From positions 52,232,618 through 52,296,617 of the forward strand of contig NW_025335568.1 in the NCBI RefSeq assembly GCF_004798865.1: DNA of 64,000 nucleotides. Direction: 5' to 3'. A program made the position numbers and the translations under genes. This DNA is from Varanus komodoensis. Its lineage: Eukaryota; Chordata; Lepidosauria; Squamata; Varanidae. Within the stretch, counting starts at the first letter, position 1; every line of letters begins with the position of its first letter. Below the pieces are notes generated by a model. The model was not told the DNA's origin, did not search any database, and was given only the letters and a program-made list of their open reading frames with translations. Positions 45,780-57,844 of this stretch are shown one piece after another.

Positions 45780-46770
45780 ACACATATAATTTAACAGATA
45801 AAAATTTTATACAAAGTGGTGCCCTTTTTTGTCCTGTTTCATGATGCTCCCCCGTGGTGGTACGTTACCAGATACTCTTTAACAGGCTCAAAAACATGAG
45901 CAGTATCTACTGGTGTTCATTCCACAAACTTAAATTGCAGGAGCAATACTTCACTGAATCTTTTCGGTGTGCAAGCAGTTACCCATTACACTGGTGAACT
46001 GGTTGTGCAAGTAGCTGCACAACTGGTTGTAGAACATGTTCTATAAATAGAATATGCAACAGATTGAATGAGAGTTATGTACAAAGGGTTATGCAAAGAT
46101 AATGCACAATGACATGCACAACTATGCTTGTGCAAACATAACTTTAGCCGGATTTTTGCACACATAGTTTAGAACCTAACTTCAGATTTGTTAGTGCGAT
46201 GTCCTTAGTGCTAATGGAACAGCTTAGTTGGATACTACTAGACATATGCTCAGTCTGGTTCATATGATCTTGATGGACATCCTGCCTGCTCCTGTCTGAG
46301 GTGGACTGAGACAGCTTTGTTTTCAGGGACTTCCATTTCTAAGATGGGACACAGTTTACACATTGAAGGAAATTTATGCAAATCACACTATTAGCACAAT
46401 TGATATAAATTTGCAATATTTGCACAAATCACACTGTTTGCATTAGTTGCTCAAACTGGAAACTGAGAACTACTAGTGTAATTTGGGTAAATCATGCTAT
46501 TAATTGCATTGTTTTCAACTTCCAATTTTTACATGATATATCCACATTTCCATAGTTTTGTTTGTTTTTAAAGCACAAGTTGTTGCCTGTCTTAGACACA
46601 AAAGTCTGCAGGCTGGCTTGACTCACATAATAGTGAGTTGGCACACACTGTTGCGAGTAAAAACAGAATTCATGGGGCTAAATTGTGAAAATGTGTCAGA
46701 TTTTCACCTCTCCTACCACTTTCCTTACACATCCCTAGATACTACCCAATGTTGTAAATGATTGGTACAT
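45780..46770. other. Unassigned AT-rich stretch
   Basis: Words such as TGCACAA and TTGCACAA recur many times at about 45970-46450, probably from a decayed lizard repeat. The reverse of 46380-46740 begins CTAGGGATGTGTAAGG, like 12949. Confidence 0.4.
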
Positions 46771-46776
46771 CAACCT

Positions 46777-46823
46777 GGAAGGAAGGAAGGAAGGAAGGAA
46801 GGAAGGAAGGAAGGAAGGAAGGA

Positions 46824-46863
<40 letters not shown>
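46777..46863. repeat. Compound (GGAA)n-(GAAA)n microsatellite
   Basis: About 12 GGAA units run straight into about 10 GAAA units. This purine-strand tract may be highly variable in length. Confidence 0.97.
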
Positions 46864-46869
46864 ATGTGC

Positions 46870-47435
46870 CTACTCCTAAAGCTATCAGTGTCTGCATAAG
46901 GAGATGATTAGGCTGTAAATCTGATCTGAAACATTACAGATCTTACCAGAAGCATATGTGACTATTAATTCAGCCTGACTTGCTGCCACAGCATTATCCA
47001 TTCTTTGGAAAGATGTGGAGATCCCATTCTGACATGCTCAATGAGCTTCCACATGCCCAGTATTTATAGTGGCTCAGTTCACAAGGGCCAAAACCAAGCC
47101 TTAGATGGTCTTGGATGCATCTCTGACATTCTCAAAATTAATCTGAGCAGGATTAGTTGCTTCAGAAGATCCAGGCAGACTGCCAGGGCTATGTTTACAT
47201 TAAAATAAAACTGGACCTCAGAGAGATAGTTTGCACCATCACAAGGGAATCTCTGTGTATCATAGTTCAGTCAATTCTTTCCATCTGCCTCAGCAACAAA
47301 CGTGATATTCCATTTTTGTTTTTTGTATGAAGTAATGACTGGAAATATTGCATATTTGAAACGTTCCTGATTCAACATGCTTTAGACAGTGGCCAGTAAG
47401 ACATTTTTATAATTTCATCAAAGAGTATGGCTAGA
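46870..47435. other. Unassigned stretch
   Basis: Nothing recognised. Confidence 0.5.
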
Positions 47436-47439
47436 CTAA

Positions 47440-47705
47440 TGCCAGTTTCAGGTTTTCACGAGCTCTTGGGCAAGACATTATCAACAGGCTCCCTCCCTTA
47501 GTGAGTCGACCATCTCCCTGAAATTGTCACCAGCTGCTGAAGTTCCTTATCATCTTTCTCATGCTTGCTACCACTTTCTTGCAAGTGGTAGCAAGGAGGT
47601 CAAGATATCTGCTGTGCCTCCTTTTCACCACCATCATTGTCTGGTCCTGACTGAGCAGTCAATGGAACAAACAGCTTGCAATGGGGAAGAGGAAAAGCAG
47701 GTCTG
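47440..47705. repeat. Unnamed repeat, copy B, with an internal perfect hairpin
   Basis: The right part (47600-47705) matches 7840-7955. In its middle CTTGCTACCACTT (47564-47576) pairs perfectly with AAGTGGTAGCAAG (47583-47595) around a 6-nt loop. The left part (CAGGTTTTCACGAGCTCTTG, GGCAAGACATTATCAACAGG) is loosely echoed at 48475-48530 (CAGGTTTTTGAAGGCCCTGG, CAAGACATCTTCCCTCAGTG). Confidence 0.55.
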
Positions 47706-47709
47706 GGGT

Positions 47710-48910
47710 GCCTTGCTAAGGAGTGAGCCCTTGTTCTACTTTTGATGCTGTCCCTGTTTAGATGTATTATTGACTACATCACAACATGCATACATACTGC
47801 TCCCAGAAGAAGTTTTGTTTTACCTTCACTGGGAGAAATATCTGACAAAACTTTTGCTGAGCAGATGGCCAAGCTACATCTAGATAATCCTTTCGTAACT
47901 AATCAAATAGCCTATTTGCAGTGGCTGCTAAAAAAGATTAGAGTAAAAGTCCTAAAATCTGGTGCTGTTCATTATGCACATGATGAACTGATTAGAGTGG
48001 CTTGCTCAACTTTTTTCTTTCTGTGGCTCTCTTTTGTTGTGGTGGTAGCAGCAAAATTTCTAAGAGCCTATGGCAATAAAATCAATGGACTGAGTGACAT
48101 ACACACTGCACGCATCCCCACTTCTAGGAAATGATCGCAGCAATTTAATAATTACCTCCTGTCACTTTTGGAGTAATTTTCAATGGTACAAGTTTACATG
48201 AATTTTGTTTTTGTGCATCAAGTGCTGATGCACTTCCAAAATGTGGAGTCATTTGCTACCATGTGAAGAGGCCTGCTATTTTTATTTCCTGTTTGGAAAT
48301 TGTAGAAACAAACAAGCACACAGTTAATAGCACTTTATGCCAATGCTAGCTTCAACCTGAAATAGATGTTCTTAGGAGTTGTTTGTTTGAACTGAACGTT
48401 TACCCAGCCTTTTCTCTCAGTGCTTACACATGTATATTTGAATAATGTATGTACAATCTCTGCTGGCTCCAGGTTTTTGAAGGCCCTGGCAAGACATCTT
48501 CCCTCAGTGATCTATAGGCAGGTGATCAACAGGAGCTACCCTTCATGCCATCTATGTCTATAATGCTTTGGGTTAGGTTATACATACAATTATATGTTTT
48601 TTAAAATGTCGGTTCAATTACACTGGGTTTATTGTTATCATGGAAAACTGGGTGCATTTCAGAGTCATTCATAAGGACATTCAAATCTTTAATAGTACTT
48701 AACATGACCATTCATGTTTGGAAATGCCCATGACTGGAGGAAAGCGATGCTCATGGTGACTCCTGAATGTATGTAAGCTCTTGCCAAGGCAGTAATCCTG
48801 GCACGTACAGCATTAGACATAAACCTGACTTAAATTAGGTGCAATAAACACAATGGCTTCACCACAGACCAACATTGTTATGCAGCATAGGCCTTGTGCT
48901 TATGTGTACT
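47710..48910. other. Unassigned stretch
   Basis: A 130-codon plus-strand open frame (47742-48134) has no recognised domain. Nothing else was seen besides the weak echo of copy B near 48475. Confidence 0.45.
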
Positions 48911-48921
48911 TGTGGGATACT

Positions 48922-49149
48922 CAGAGCTGGCCTAAAACATTTGTTGCCTAGCACCCCTCCTCATCAGCCCTCACTAAGGCCAGCCACGTTACTTTGGCAC
49001 TTGACTCAGAATGCCTCAAGAAATGCTTCTTTCCTTCCCTGGCAATACACATTAATTAAATACCCAACCAGGTGCTGCTCTTTCATGACACCCCAAACAT
49101 ACTGCCTGAGGCAGTTGCTTCACAGTGCCCAATATTAGGACCAGACCTG
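48922..49149. mobile_element. hAT-like mini-element (228 bp)
   Basis: The ends are CAGAGCTGGCCTAA (left) and, reversed, CAGGTCTGGTCCTAA (right), imperfect inverted repeats. The 8-bp flanks GGGATACT and TGTATACT agree at 6 of 8 bases, as expected for an old hAT target-site duplication. There is no coding capacity. The element starting at 22206 has the same opening bases. Confidence 0.65.
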
Positions 49150-49159
49150 TGTATACTAT

Positions 49160-50770
49160 GAGCTATTCAAATCCTCTTTGGGGTTCAGGTGCTGAGAGCA
49201 AAGAACTTAGTAAAGAAGCTATGGAATGAGAGTAAAACTTAGGTTCACAAGCAGGCCTACCACCCTTGCAGGAAAGAGAATTTGTGGACCCTGGTGTCTC
49301 AGGCACAGACAGTTCTGCCAGAGTTGCAGGTGAGCCCTGGAACAACAGAAATGGCAAAGTTTGGGTCTCTGTGACTGAACCCAGGCTGCAGCCAGCACAC
49401 TGAGAAGGTCTAGGATTCTATCAATCCCTAAAACCATGTAAATGGCCCCGACAGGTTTTTTGCTGTCTCCCCTTCAACAATCCAGAATAGTCTCTTCCAG
49501 TTGGCAACTAAGGGGAAGGGGGAAGGGGCAATGAAAAATCGAGGGGGGGCACTGGATTGCAATGCAACTGTACCCTGTGGAGAGATTCACCTTTCTTCCT
49601 CTCTTTTTCAAGTTTGAACTTCACTTCTTGCTCAGCTCTGCACTTGGTTAACAGATGTTGCTGGGGTGGGGTGGGGTAGGCTTTTGTGCCTCAGCTGTGT
49701 TTTGGCTTTCTTTTAGGGTTCTATTTTCCTGAGGGTTAACTGTTTTTCTTGCTTTGAGACTGTTGGGGCCATTCCTGTTCTGCCTTTCCCCATCACAAAC
49801 CAGGACTTCGAGACAGATGCCTGGCAACTCGATTTAGTCTTCCTGCTCTGTTTTGTTGTATTCAGTGATGAGGCTTGGAATTCACAAACTCAGGAAGAAG
49901 TTTCCTTTTGTCTTCATTTGGGTCCACCGCAGTTGGTTCCTCAGATCTCTGCTTAGGATAGGTAGCTCTAGGTTTCCTTCTCCAACCCTTCCTTTCCCCT
50001 AAGGGTTTGAACTACACTGTTTTAGATTTGGAAGCTTTAAGGACTGTATTTAATTACTTTGGATGGGTGCAAGTTTAAGTGGAGCTGAGTAACAATTAAA
50101 ACTGCTGCTAGGTTGGCCTACTTTAATGTTTGTATGCAATAGCATTTCATTTCCTAATAGGCTCAGCCAGTGTTAAATTATAGGAATGATGTAATTTTTG
50201 CAAGTAACAGCCAGACTGCTTTATAGTTCATGACTATAATGGTATTTTCTCTGTAATCGTTACATGTTTCACATTTTACTTCTGCATGTGATGTTCATTT
50301 GCATTGACTTTTTCCTGTACATTATTTGTATCTTAATACTTCCTGTGTGGCATGTTTTCCATCTGTTTTCCTGCTGAAGTTTTAAAGTATATTTTCAACC
50401 ATATTAAATAGCCTTGGGTCAGCTCTGGTTACACTCCCTTGGACACTGGAGCAAAATCAGAACCTTGTTTTCACTACATGTACAAAAAAGAGAGTGCAGG
50501 CGAAGGGGGTGAAACTTCCCTTTATGCACCTGCATGCTGTAACTTTCAATGATTTTCTCTAAGACCCTCTTGCTGCTAGTTTAGGAGTTCAGAATGGGAA
50601 TAAGTAATTTGAGAACAGCAGAACATAGCAAGCATGATGGGATGAATTTTATTCCCTTGCCCAGGGCATCCCTTTGTGGTAAGAAATCCCACCGCACTGT
50701 CTATAGGTGAATGGGGTAAAAACATGCTTCATAGATAAACAGATGCCTGTAGCTAGAAATGAAACAAACA
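49160..50770. other. Unassigned stretch
   Basis: About 1.6 kb without a recognisable gene or repeat. Confidence 0.5.
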
Positions 50771-50778
50771 GAAGAAAC

Positions 50779-50955
50779 CATAGCTCATTGGTAATGCACC
50801 TGCTTTACATGCAGGAGATGCCAGTTTAGATTCCTGGCATTGCAGAAAAGTCTGCACACACTCTTGCCTGAAACTATGGGGAGTTGCTGCAAGTTGAGGT
50901 CAACAATACTGACCTTGATGGACCACTGATCTAACTCCATACAGGGCAGCAAAAT
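50779..50955 (+). mobile_element. tRNA-Ala-like SINE, full length
   Basis: CCATAGCTCATTGGTAATGC carries an A box (TAGCTCATTGG, 50781-50791). GCATGCAGG-like anticodon-stem text and a B box (AGTTTAGATTCCT, 50823-50835) follow. The body has GCCTGAAACTATGGGGAGTT and ends GATGGACCACTGATCTAACT. It resembles an Ala-type tRNA fused to a CR1-like 3' end and is the best copy of this family in the window. Confidence 0.75.
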
Positions 50956-51165
50956 TCACCAGAAAAAAGCAATAATGCTGCAGAAAGTTGAAGGCAGAAG
51001 ATTAAAGGAAGACCAACACCAAGATGGGTTGATTCCACAAAGGAAGTAACTGCCTTGAGTTTAAAAGAACTGAGTAGGGCTGTCAAAGACAGAACATTTT
51101 GAAGAGCATTAATTCCTAGGGTTATGCTAAATTAGCGATTACTTGATGGAATGGAATGACAACCA
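50955..51165 (+). mobile_element. RTE-clade LINE 3' end
   Basis: AATTCACCAGAAAAAAGCAA, then AGGAAGACCAACACCAAGAT, GGGTTGATTCCACAAAGGAA and GGGCTGTCAAAGACAGAACA parallel the RTE end at 18590-18720 (AAGAAGAAGACCAAATATGA, GGTGGATCAGTTCC, GGGCTGTCAAGGACAGAACA). It ends near GATTACTTGATGGAATGG. Confidence 0.65.
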
Positions 51166-51169
51166 AAAA

Positions 51170-52055
51170 TACACCACTGAACATAATAAATTCTTTAGAG
51201 CCATATTAGCTGTTTGTGGCTACCACCCTGTGGTTTCTTGGAGGTCGTAGTATTAGAAGTCTACTTGATCCATCACCAAGGCCCCTCAGACATCATGATT
51301 AATTGACCAAGGTTCTCCATGGTGGAGCAGAATCAAATGCCTGTGTTGACTTCAAATAAGACCCAGTTGTTTTTACATTCATATTGGCCATTAAAATGCC
51401 TTTGGTGCTAAAACTTCAGAATGAAAAGTAGCTACTATGGGCAGCAATTTTAAATGCCTTCCATTTTATCCTGTGATGAGATTACACATATACTAGTTTT
51501 GATTAGGAATATTTAGTTTGATATGCTTAATTTCAAATCACAACATGCCATTTGGCAAAATGGTTGAGTATAATAAATACATGCATGTACTGTGTAGTCT
51601 GATTTGTCCAAAGAGTGTCATACCATTTTCCTATCCAAATCATTCTGGAGAGCTCAGATTCTTAATATAGGTTACTTGGGGGATGTCTGCTTACTAAGTC
51701 CCTGAGTTCAACTTTATTCATGACTCAGCTAGTTTAAGCTGGTGTGCAGCGCTAGAAATGCAAAGGTCTTACCTGGTTAACTTTACAGCATAGAAAGGAC
51801 ACATGGTGAGATCACTTTACTGGCTTAAAATTGTTGCCTACATAGATCATTGAATTCTAGATAGAAACCACTTTCTGGCAAGCAGATCCTTGAATCATCT
51901 TGTGCTGCAATCGTTTTCCTTAACGATAACCCCTTTCCTTTTAGAAAGCCTTACATTTTTAATTCCTCACCCCACAGTAAAATGTGAGACAAAAAGCAAT
52001 CAATTATGTTTAGCATGTTCTATTTCTACACAGTTGATATTCTTCACATTCTTCC
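51170..52055. other. Unassigned stretch
   Basis: Nothing recognised. Confidence 0.5.
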
Positions 52056-52059
52056 TGAA

Positions 52060-53010
52060 TCACAGAATTACAGAATAGTAGGGTCAGTATGAGCCAAGAA
52101 GGCCATTGGGTCTGCTGGTACAGGACACTAGTTACACCATCCCACTCAGATAACGGTTTTCTTTTTGAATGTCACTAGTGTGGAAGAGCACACAACCTCT
52201 CTCGGCAACTGGTTCCCCTGTTGTATTGTTCTGACAGTTAGGAAGTTCTTCTTTGTGTCTAGCCTGCTCCTGGTGTACTGTAAGTTCATTGTTCATTGAC
52301 ATGTAAGTTCACTGTTCCATGTCCTGCACTCTGGGATGAGTGAGAAGACGTATTTTCCTTCTTTGCAACAGTCTTTGAGGTACCTGGAAAGTGCTACCAT
52401 GTCACATCATAGTCGTCTTTACTCAAGGCTGAACAGACCCAGTTCTTTCAGCCTCTCATCACAAGACTTAATTTCCTGGCCCTGTATCATCTTTGTTGCC
52501 CTCCTCTGAACTGTCTCCAGATTTTCAGCTTCCTTTTTAAACCTGGGTGACCAAAACTGAGTGCTGTATTCCAGGTAAGCTCTGAATAGTGCAGGGTAGA
52601 GGTGAATTAGTACTTCTCTTTTTCTGGAAGTGATACCTCTGTTTATGCATCCCAAAATAGTGCTTGCCTTTTTTGTGGCTGCATCACATTGCTGGCTCAT
52701 ATTTAGCTTTTTGTCTACAACAATTCCAAGGTCTTTTTTTCATTGCTGTTGAGCCAAGTATTCCCCATCTTGTATTGATGCACTTTATTTTTATTTTTAT
52801 TTTTTTGCTGAGGTAGAGAACTTGGCATTTGTTCTTGTTGAATTGCATTCTATTGCTTTCCTCCCAGTTTTCAAGTTTGAGTAGGTCACCCTGGATCTTT
52901 TTGTCTTGTTATCTATTCCACCCAGTTTTGTATCATTTGCAAATTTAATTATCATTTATTTGACTTCCTCATCAAAATCATTAATACAGATGTTGTAGAT
53001 GGATTCCTGC
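52060..53010 (-). mobile_element. CR1 LINE, last 0.95 kb including 3' UTR
   Basis: The minus strand reads (from 53010 down) an AFADDTK-like stretch with FANDTKLGG, QCNSTRTNAKFS-like text, LGILVDKKLNMSQQCDAATK, KASTILGCINRGITSRKREV, LIHLYPALFRAYLEYSTQFW, SPRFKKEAENLETVQRRATK, then ERLKELGLFSLE and the CR1 3' UTR ending near 52060. This gives the order RT end, LEYC-type motif, QRRATK, RL..LGL.SLE. A frame slip is likely near 52730. A 20-bp duplication (GTAAGTTCATTG / GTAAGTTCACTG) lies at about 52278-52315. Confidence 0.9.
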
Positions 53011-53115
53011 ACAGTCTGTTCTTCAAAACTTCCAAGGATGTAAGATACTATAACACCCCTGTGCTAGTTAGTTGGTGACTGTCATGTCTGTATACTTGGG
53101 AATTATTCCCTAACA

Positions 53116-53241
53116 CAGGGTTTTCCAACCTTGGTCTTCACATGCTGTTTGACTTCTGTTATCCCCAGCCATTCACCATGCATGCTGGACCGCCTGAGAA
53201 AGGAGGAGCACACCTGGAAACCCAACATTGGAAAAGGCTTC
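53116..53241. mobile_element. Palindromic MITE (TTCCAACCTTGG type)
   Basis: AGGGTTTTCCAACCTTGGTC at the left is mirrored by the reverse of CCCAACATTGGAAAAGGCTT at the right. The centre (CCCCAGCCATTCACCATGCA, then TGCTGGACC) is also partly self-complementary. This resembles a very common squamate foldback MITE whose arms read TTTCCCAACCTTGGCAACTT. Confidence 0.65.
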
Positions 53242-53249
53242 CAAATGTT

Positions 53250-53800
53250 TAATTTAACATATCTTTCAGACTTCAAACCTAGCACTTCTTGCCCTAACCT
53301 CAGCCTGTACAGTGAACTAGTATAGTGTTCTTTCTTTCTATCTTTATTTCTTTCTTTAAAATATCCAAAAATCCAAAAGTTGAAAACATGCTTCCTATTA
53401 ATCTCCTTTGGTTAAACATAACCAATTTCTTCAGCCTTTCTCCAAACACTTACTCTGTAGACCTTTTCTATACTTCCTTTGTAGCTTTCCCAGTTTCTCA
53501 GCATACCCTTATCCAAATGTATGTCTGTGCGCATGTTTCCATGTCACCCAGTGTACATGCACTTCAGTATGTGTCTCACACCCTTTCCTGGAAAAATCAA
53601 ATTTGGCCCTTTGGAGTAAGGTACTTGTTACACTTGCCTGAGAAGAAACCCAACTGAGCACAATTGAAATTATATTTGAGTAAACATGGAAAGGATTCTT
53701 TAGATGGTTCTTCAAGTGAGATATTTTCAGTACAATGCTATGTAAGTTTGAATTATGACTCTTTTCCTTTGGGTGATTATTTGACTCAATTGAATTTTAC
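53250..53800. other. Unassigned stretch
   Basis: Open frames of up to 110 codons on the plus strand (53325-53657) show no motif. Confidence 0.5.
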
Positions 53801-53810
53801 TAAATACATA

Positions 53811-53836
53811 TGTGTGTGTGTGTGTGTGTGTGTGTA
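53811..53836. repeat. (TG)13 microsatellite
   Basis: Thirteen perfect TG dinucleotides. Confidence 0.97.
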
Positions 53837-54169
53837 TCTTTTGATATAAAGATGCAGGGGCTTTGCTTCTTCCCTGAAGGAAACATATGAATTATTAAGG
53901 TACTTCCACAACACATAGGAAACAGAATATCACAGTCCAACCCCAACCATATGTAAAAATGGTATTTACTTGTGACTAGTTGCACCAGGATACAGATGGG
54001 GATAAATGTACATACCAATGCATACCCTTGATGTGCATATCTTGCATTTTGATCTGCATTTACTTTATCCTTGTGGTTCCTGATCTAGCAGGTGATAGGT
54101 ACATGGACTCTTTCTCCATATGAGAGGTGGTGCTTTACAGTGCCTAAAAACTGTTATGAATCAGGAATT

Positions 54170-54345
54170 CTCTTGCCGATAACTTAAATATCTGCCACGA
54201 GCTCACATTGCTGTTTAAGCCTTAGCCCTCTGTCTACAACATGGAGATAACAGCTGCATGACACATAGCTGTTGTAAGAATTATGTTGTAATTATAATGA
54301 AGTGCTTTAAACACTTGAAAGCAGTGTATAAATGCTATGGGCAGG
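54170..54345 (+). mobile_element. Old SINE/MIR-like copy
   Basis: ACATGGAGATAACAGCTGCA, then CATAGCTGTTGTAAGAATTA, TAATGAAGTGCTTTAAACAC and GAAAGCAGTGTATAAATGCT parallel the 3' part of the SINE at 20735-20945 and of MIR-type elements (TTGTTGTGAGGAT, AAGCGCTTTGAA, CTATATAAATGC). Confidence 0.5.
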
Positions 54346-54349
54346 AGCC

Positions 54350-56810
54350 ACTGCCAGCAGTCCATCTGCACCAAAGATATTCTACATATGGGAATAACTG
54401 CTAACAAAATGGGAAGCTAATATATGGTGGCGCAACCCTAGAGACTAGCCCATAATAGGACTTCCAGAATGGGACAAGTCAGCAGATCTCATGGAAAGGA
54501 ATTCTACTAAGTTCTTTCATTCAAGAGCAGTAGTTTGGGCTAGTTTCTAGTTGCACTATCAAGCACTAGCTTCCTGTTGTGCTTGTGGCCATTCCCACTA
54601 GTGCAAAGGCTGAATTGGATGCTGTCCATTGCATGATAATTAGCTTGGATTCAGAGAATCAAAACGGACATTATCTGTGTATAGCAGTATGTGCAGAGTC
54701 CCCAATATAGATTGGAACGCTGGTATGGGACTTTTAAAATTTAGATTGGGCTTTGCACATATTCCAAAACAAACATGAAAAGAAGACAGAGCTTCTAGAT
54801 TTAAGGACTTTCTTGTCCATTTATGCCCACAGAGTAACTCATCTATGAATGGAAGGGATGCTTCTGTTCACAGAAAGGTTCCAATCAAGCAGAAGATGTT
54901 GCTCACAGAAAGAGTTTCCTTTTTCTCCCTGTGGCCTTCAGCCCCCATATTCTTTCAGAAGATCCGGCAAGTCTAAGGAACAGTTGGGGGAATTAGCAAA
55001 AAGTACCTTCTTTCCATCTTCCATGAGGGGGAAGTTCCATGAAAATAACTTCTCTTGTGTAAATTTTGGATCCAATCTGTATGTCTGGATCTCCCCGTTA
55101 GGTCAGATGCTTGAAAGATAGGTAGCCCTGTTTTGGGATCCTGTGAATGTCTGAAATCTTTTCCTTAAAACGTAAGACATGAATTCCATTTCATAATAGC
55201 AGTCAGCCCTCCAGTAGAGAGAAAGCTTTTGATGGATTGATGGAAATGCAATGCCGGACTGTGGCAGTTGGAGCCTCATGCTGCAGAGTGGGATTTGCCG
55301 CTGCAACTAGGATTGTAAGTGCAAAACTGACACGTGCTTCAGCAACTCTCAGCTTGGCAATGAGGGATTCCCAGCGGCAGCCAGGATACCTGTGGAATGG
55401 AACCTACATGTGCCAATGGTGCAGCTAGGAAATTTTACTGGTCCTAGGATGGAGGCAGGGGCTTTGTCTTCTTATCCCTGCTTCCATTTTGCAACTGTTT
55501 CTGCATTCCTACTATGTTAGAGCAAAACAACAAAACAAGAAGGACTCGCAACTGTGATTTATATATAATATATATATTCTGAGCATATGCACTTTCGCAT
55601 TTAAACTCAAATCTTACCACTATCATGATGCTGTAGAATGGAATGAACTTGTTTCTGCTGCCCTCCTAGGCACATTTACTTTGGAATAAGTACCACTTTG
55701 GTGTAAAAAAGGATTATATTTTAAAATAATAATAAAAGCTGCAGCTGCAACCATGTACACATCCAGCTAGCTGCCACTAGACTATGAAATGTTTTAGAAA
55801 ACAGGAATGCAGAAAGGATACTGCAGCAATGATGTCAGCCCAATGGGATTATTTCCATGGCTGTTATCATCTGCCATTCTTTGACAAGGAGATGCTGGGC
55901 TTAGGAACCCTGAACTTTAGTCCTAAAGTTCAGCCCTATCTGCATCACTGACATCAAAACAGTATGCCTAAATGCTTTATAAACAGACATTTGATACCTT
56001 GAGTTGAATTATTATGAAAAAATCAACCATATATTTTGCTTACTGAAATATGCTTCAGTGCTCTCTCTTGATGGCAAAACAAAAAGAAAAAACAACAATC
56101 ACATTTAATTTTTTAAAATCAAAATGATTTTTCATCATTTTAATAAATATATAGTTCAAGAAAAAAACTCACTGTACTACAACACCATCTTAGTATACAA
56201 GTACCTAAATATCTAAGCTTAAAACATCAGATGTTTGACATATACTGGAAAAAGAACAGATTTTTTTTCTATTCTCAACTGAATATAAGACAAGAAAAGC
56301 TGGCTTAAAAAAAATTGGTCCATGTGGACAAATGACAAAATGATCCTACTCATACACTGTATGAATGAGACCTATATTTAATATTGATAGCAATAATAAA
56401 AATGCTTTTGTCTTGGAGAAATAAGGTAGGATAGCTTTTTAATAATCAGATGCTATTAATATTGATCAACCTTGCGAGTTTCCTAATATTGGCATGGCTG
56501 TATCTTACATTAATTCTTTGCAGAATTTCTCTAAGCACATAAGGAAAGTGAAGACAGCATAATGTAATTGTATCTGGTGCAAATCACAGACTTTTAAAGA
56601 AGACAGCAGAATAAGAGAACTATGTACTCTCAAGTATATTTCCTACCTTTACACATACAAGGTTAACTTTGGACTGGAGCATTGGAATCTGTAGTGAGGT
56701 TATCCCTGCATGAGAATCTTGCTTTGGATTAATGGTTTCTAAGGATCCTGAATTTACTACTTGCCATTATTTTAAGCATGTTTCTGTCTGCACATGTTAG
56801 TGTTGCTGTT
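54350..56810. other. Unassigned stretch
   Basis: About 2.5 kb. The part near 55240-55430 is slightly richer in CpG (GCCGGACTG, CACGTGC, CCAGCGGC). 56090-56180 is a low-complexity A/T tract. No gene was recognised. Confidence 0.5.
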
Positions 56811-56816
56811 GGCTGT

Positions 56817-56975
56817 CCAAGTTGGAGTACTTCCTGCCTATCTTGTCTCCTTGCAGCAGTTCTCTGATTACTTCTATGTCTTCAGATGTAGAGGTAAGGA
56901 AGGAATTAAATTCCACCCATGCCATTTTCCTTTTGTCCAACTCTGACTCCTAATACAGTGAAGGCATGTGCTACT
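56817..56975. repeat. Unnamed repeat, copy 1 of a spaced direct pair
   Basis: TTCTCTGATTACTTCTATGT, then CTTCAGATGTAGAGGTAAGG, ATTCCACCCATGCCATTTTC and GTCCAACTCTGACTCC. It shares these blocks in order with 57845-57997. Confidence 0.7.
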
Positions 56976-57179
56976 CCTTCCACAGCATCCCACTCCTTTC
57001 TGCCATATATTCCTGCAACACCCAGAGTCTCATAGGATGGTGCTCCCTTCTTGCGAGATGTTGTGATTTCTAGCCCAGAATTGCCCCATTCCCTGAAAAG
57101 GGAGGTCACTACCTCATTTGTTGACTCTTTAAAACTTGCTGGGCTGTTGGAGGCAGGGCTGTGAGTCTTGACACAGGCA

Positions 57180-57840
57180 CATGCTGAGGAATATAAAATC
57201 AATTAAGACAACTATTAGGGCCTATCAATTTTCTGGCATAGCTACAGTGACATTAAATTGTATCTGTATTTAGGGCAAAATTAAACTCCTTTTGTGTTAT
57301 CCCAGTACTTTTGGATGATCTTTGGACTCCTTGGATACATACAGCCCCACTTTGTACAAAGGTCAGCTGTGCTTATTTTGAATAATATATATCATATGAA
57401 GCTGGATGGAAATCATTCTTGGGCTAGTATCTCTGAAGAAGAAGATATACTTCAGATATACTGAAGAAAAATTATACTTAGGTAACAGTAAGTGATCCTA
57501 CACCTATTCCACTTCCAGAAAATCTGCTTATTCTGGTTATTTCATATACAGGAAAAAGCTGAAGGGAAGGCAAAGAAGGCGTACTCTTTACAGGTGCAGC
57601 CTTAGTAGCCCAGAGGACATAGCCATCTCTCCTCTCCCACTACATGCTCAGCAACTGCTGAAAAAGGGAAAGCTTTAAATCGCCATCATTTTTCAAGTCT
57701 TCTGCCTCCTATCCCCTAATGCCATTGTGTAACATTAAAATTGTGGGGAAACAATCTGTTTGCAGGATACATAGGCTTAATTTCACCTAGATCCACAGTA
57801 TGAGCCATGGAACCCCTGTATGTGCACATGTGTGTAGCTA
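57180..57840. other. Unassigned stretch between the paired repeats
   Basis: Nothing recognised. Confidence 0.45.
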
Positions 57841-57844
57841 ATGT

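Noticed and set aside
47742-48134. 130-codon plus-strand open frame with a hydrophobic stretch
   Set aside because: No known protein matched; it lies among repeat fragments and has no supporting exon signals.
50779-50835. Possible functional tRNA-Ala gene
   Set aside because: The tRNA-like part has mismatches in the expected stems and is fused to a SINE body; related copies occur at 20448 and 58155, so it is a SINE.
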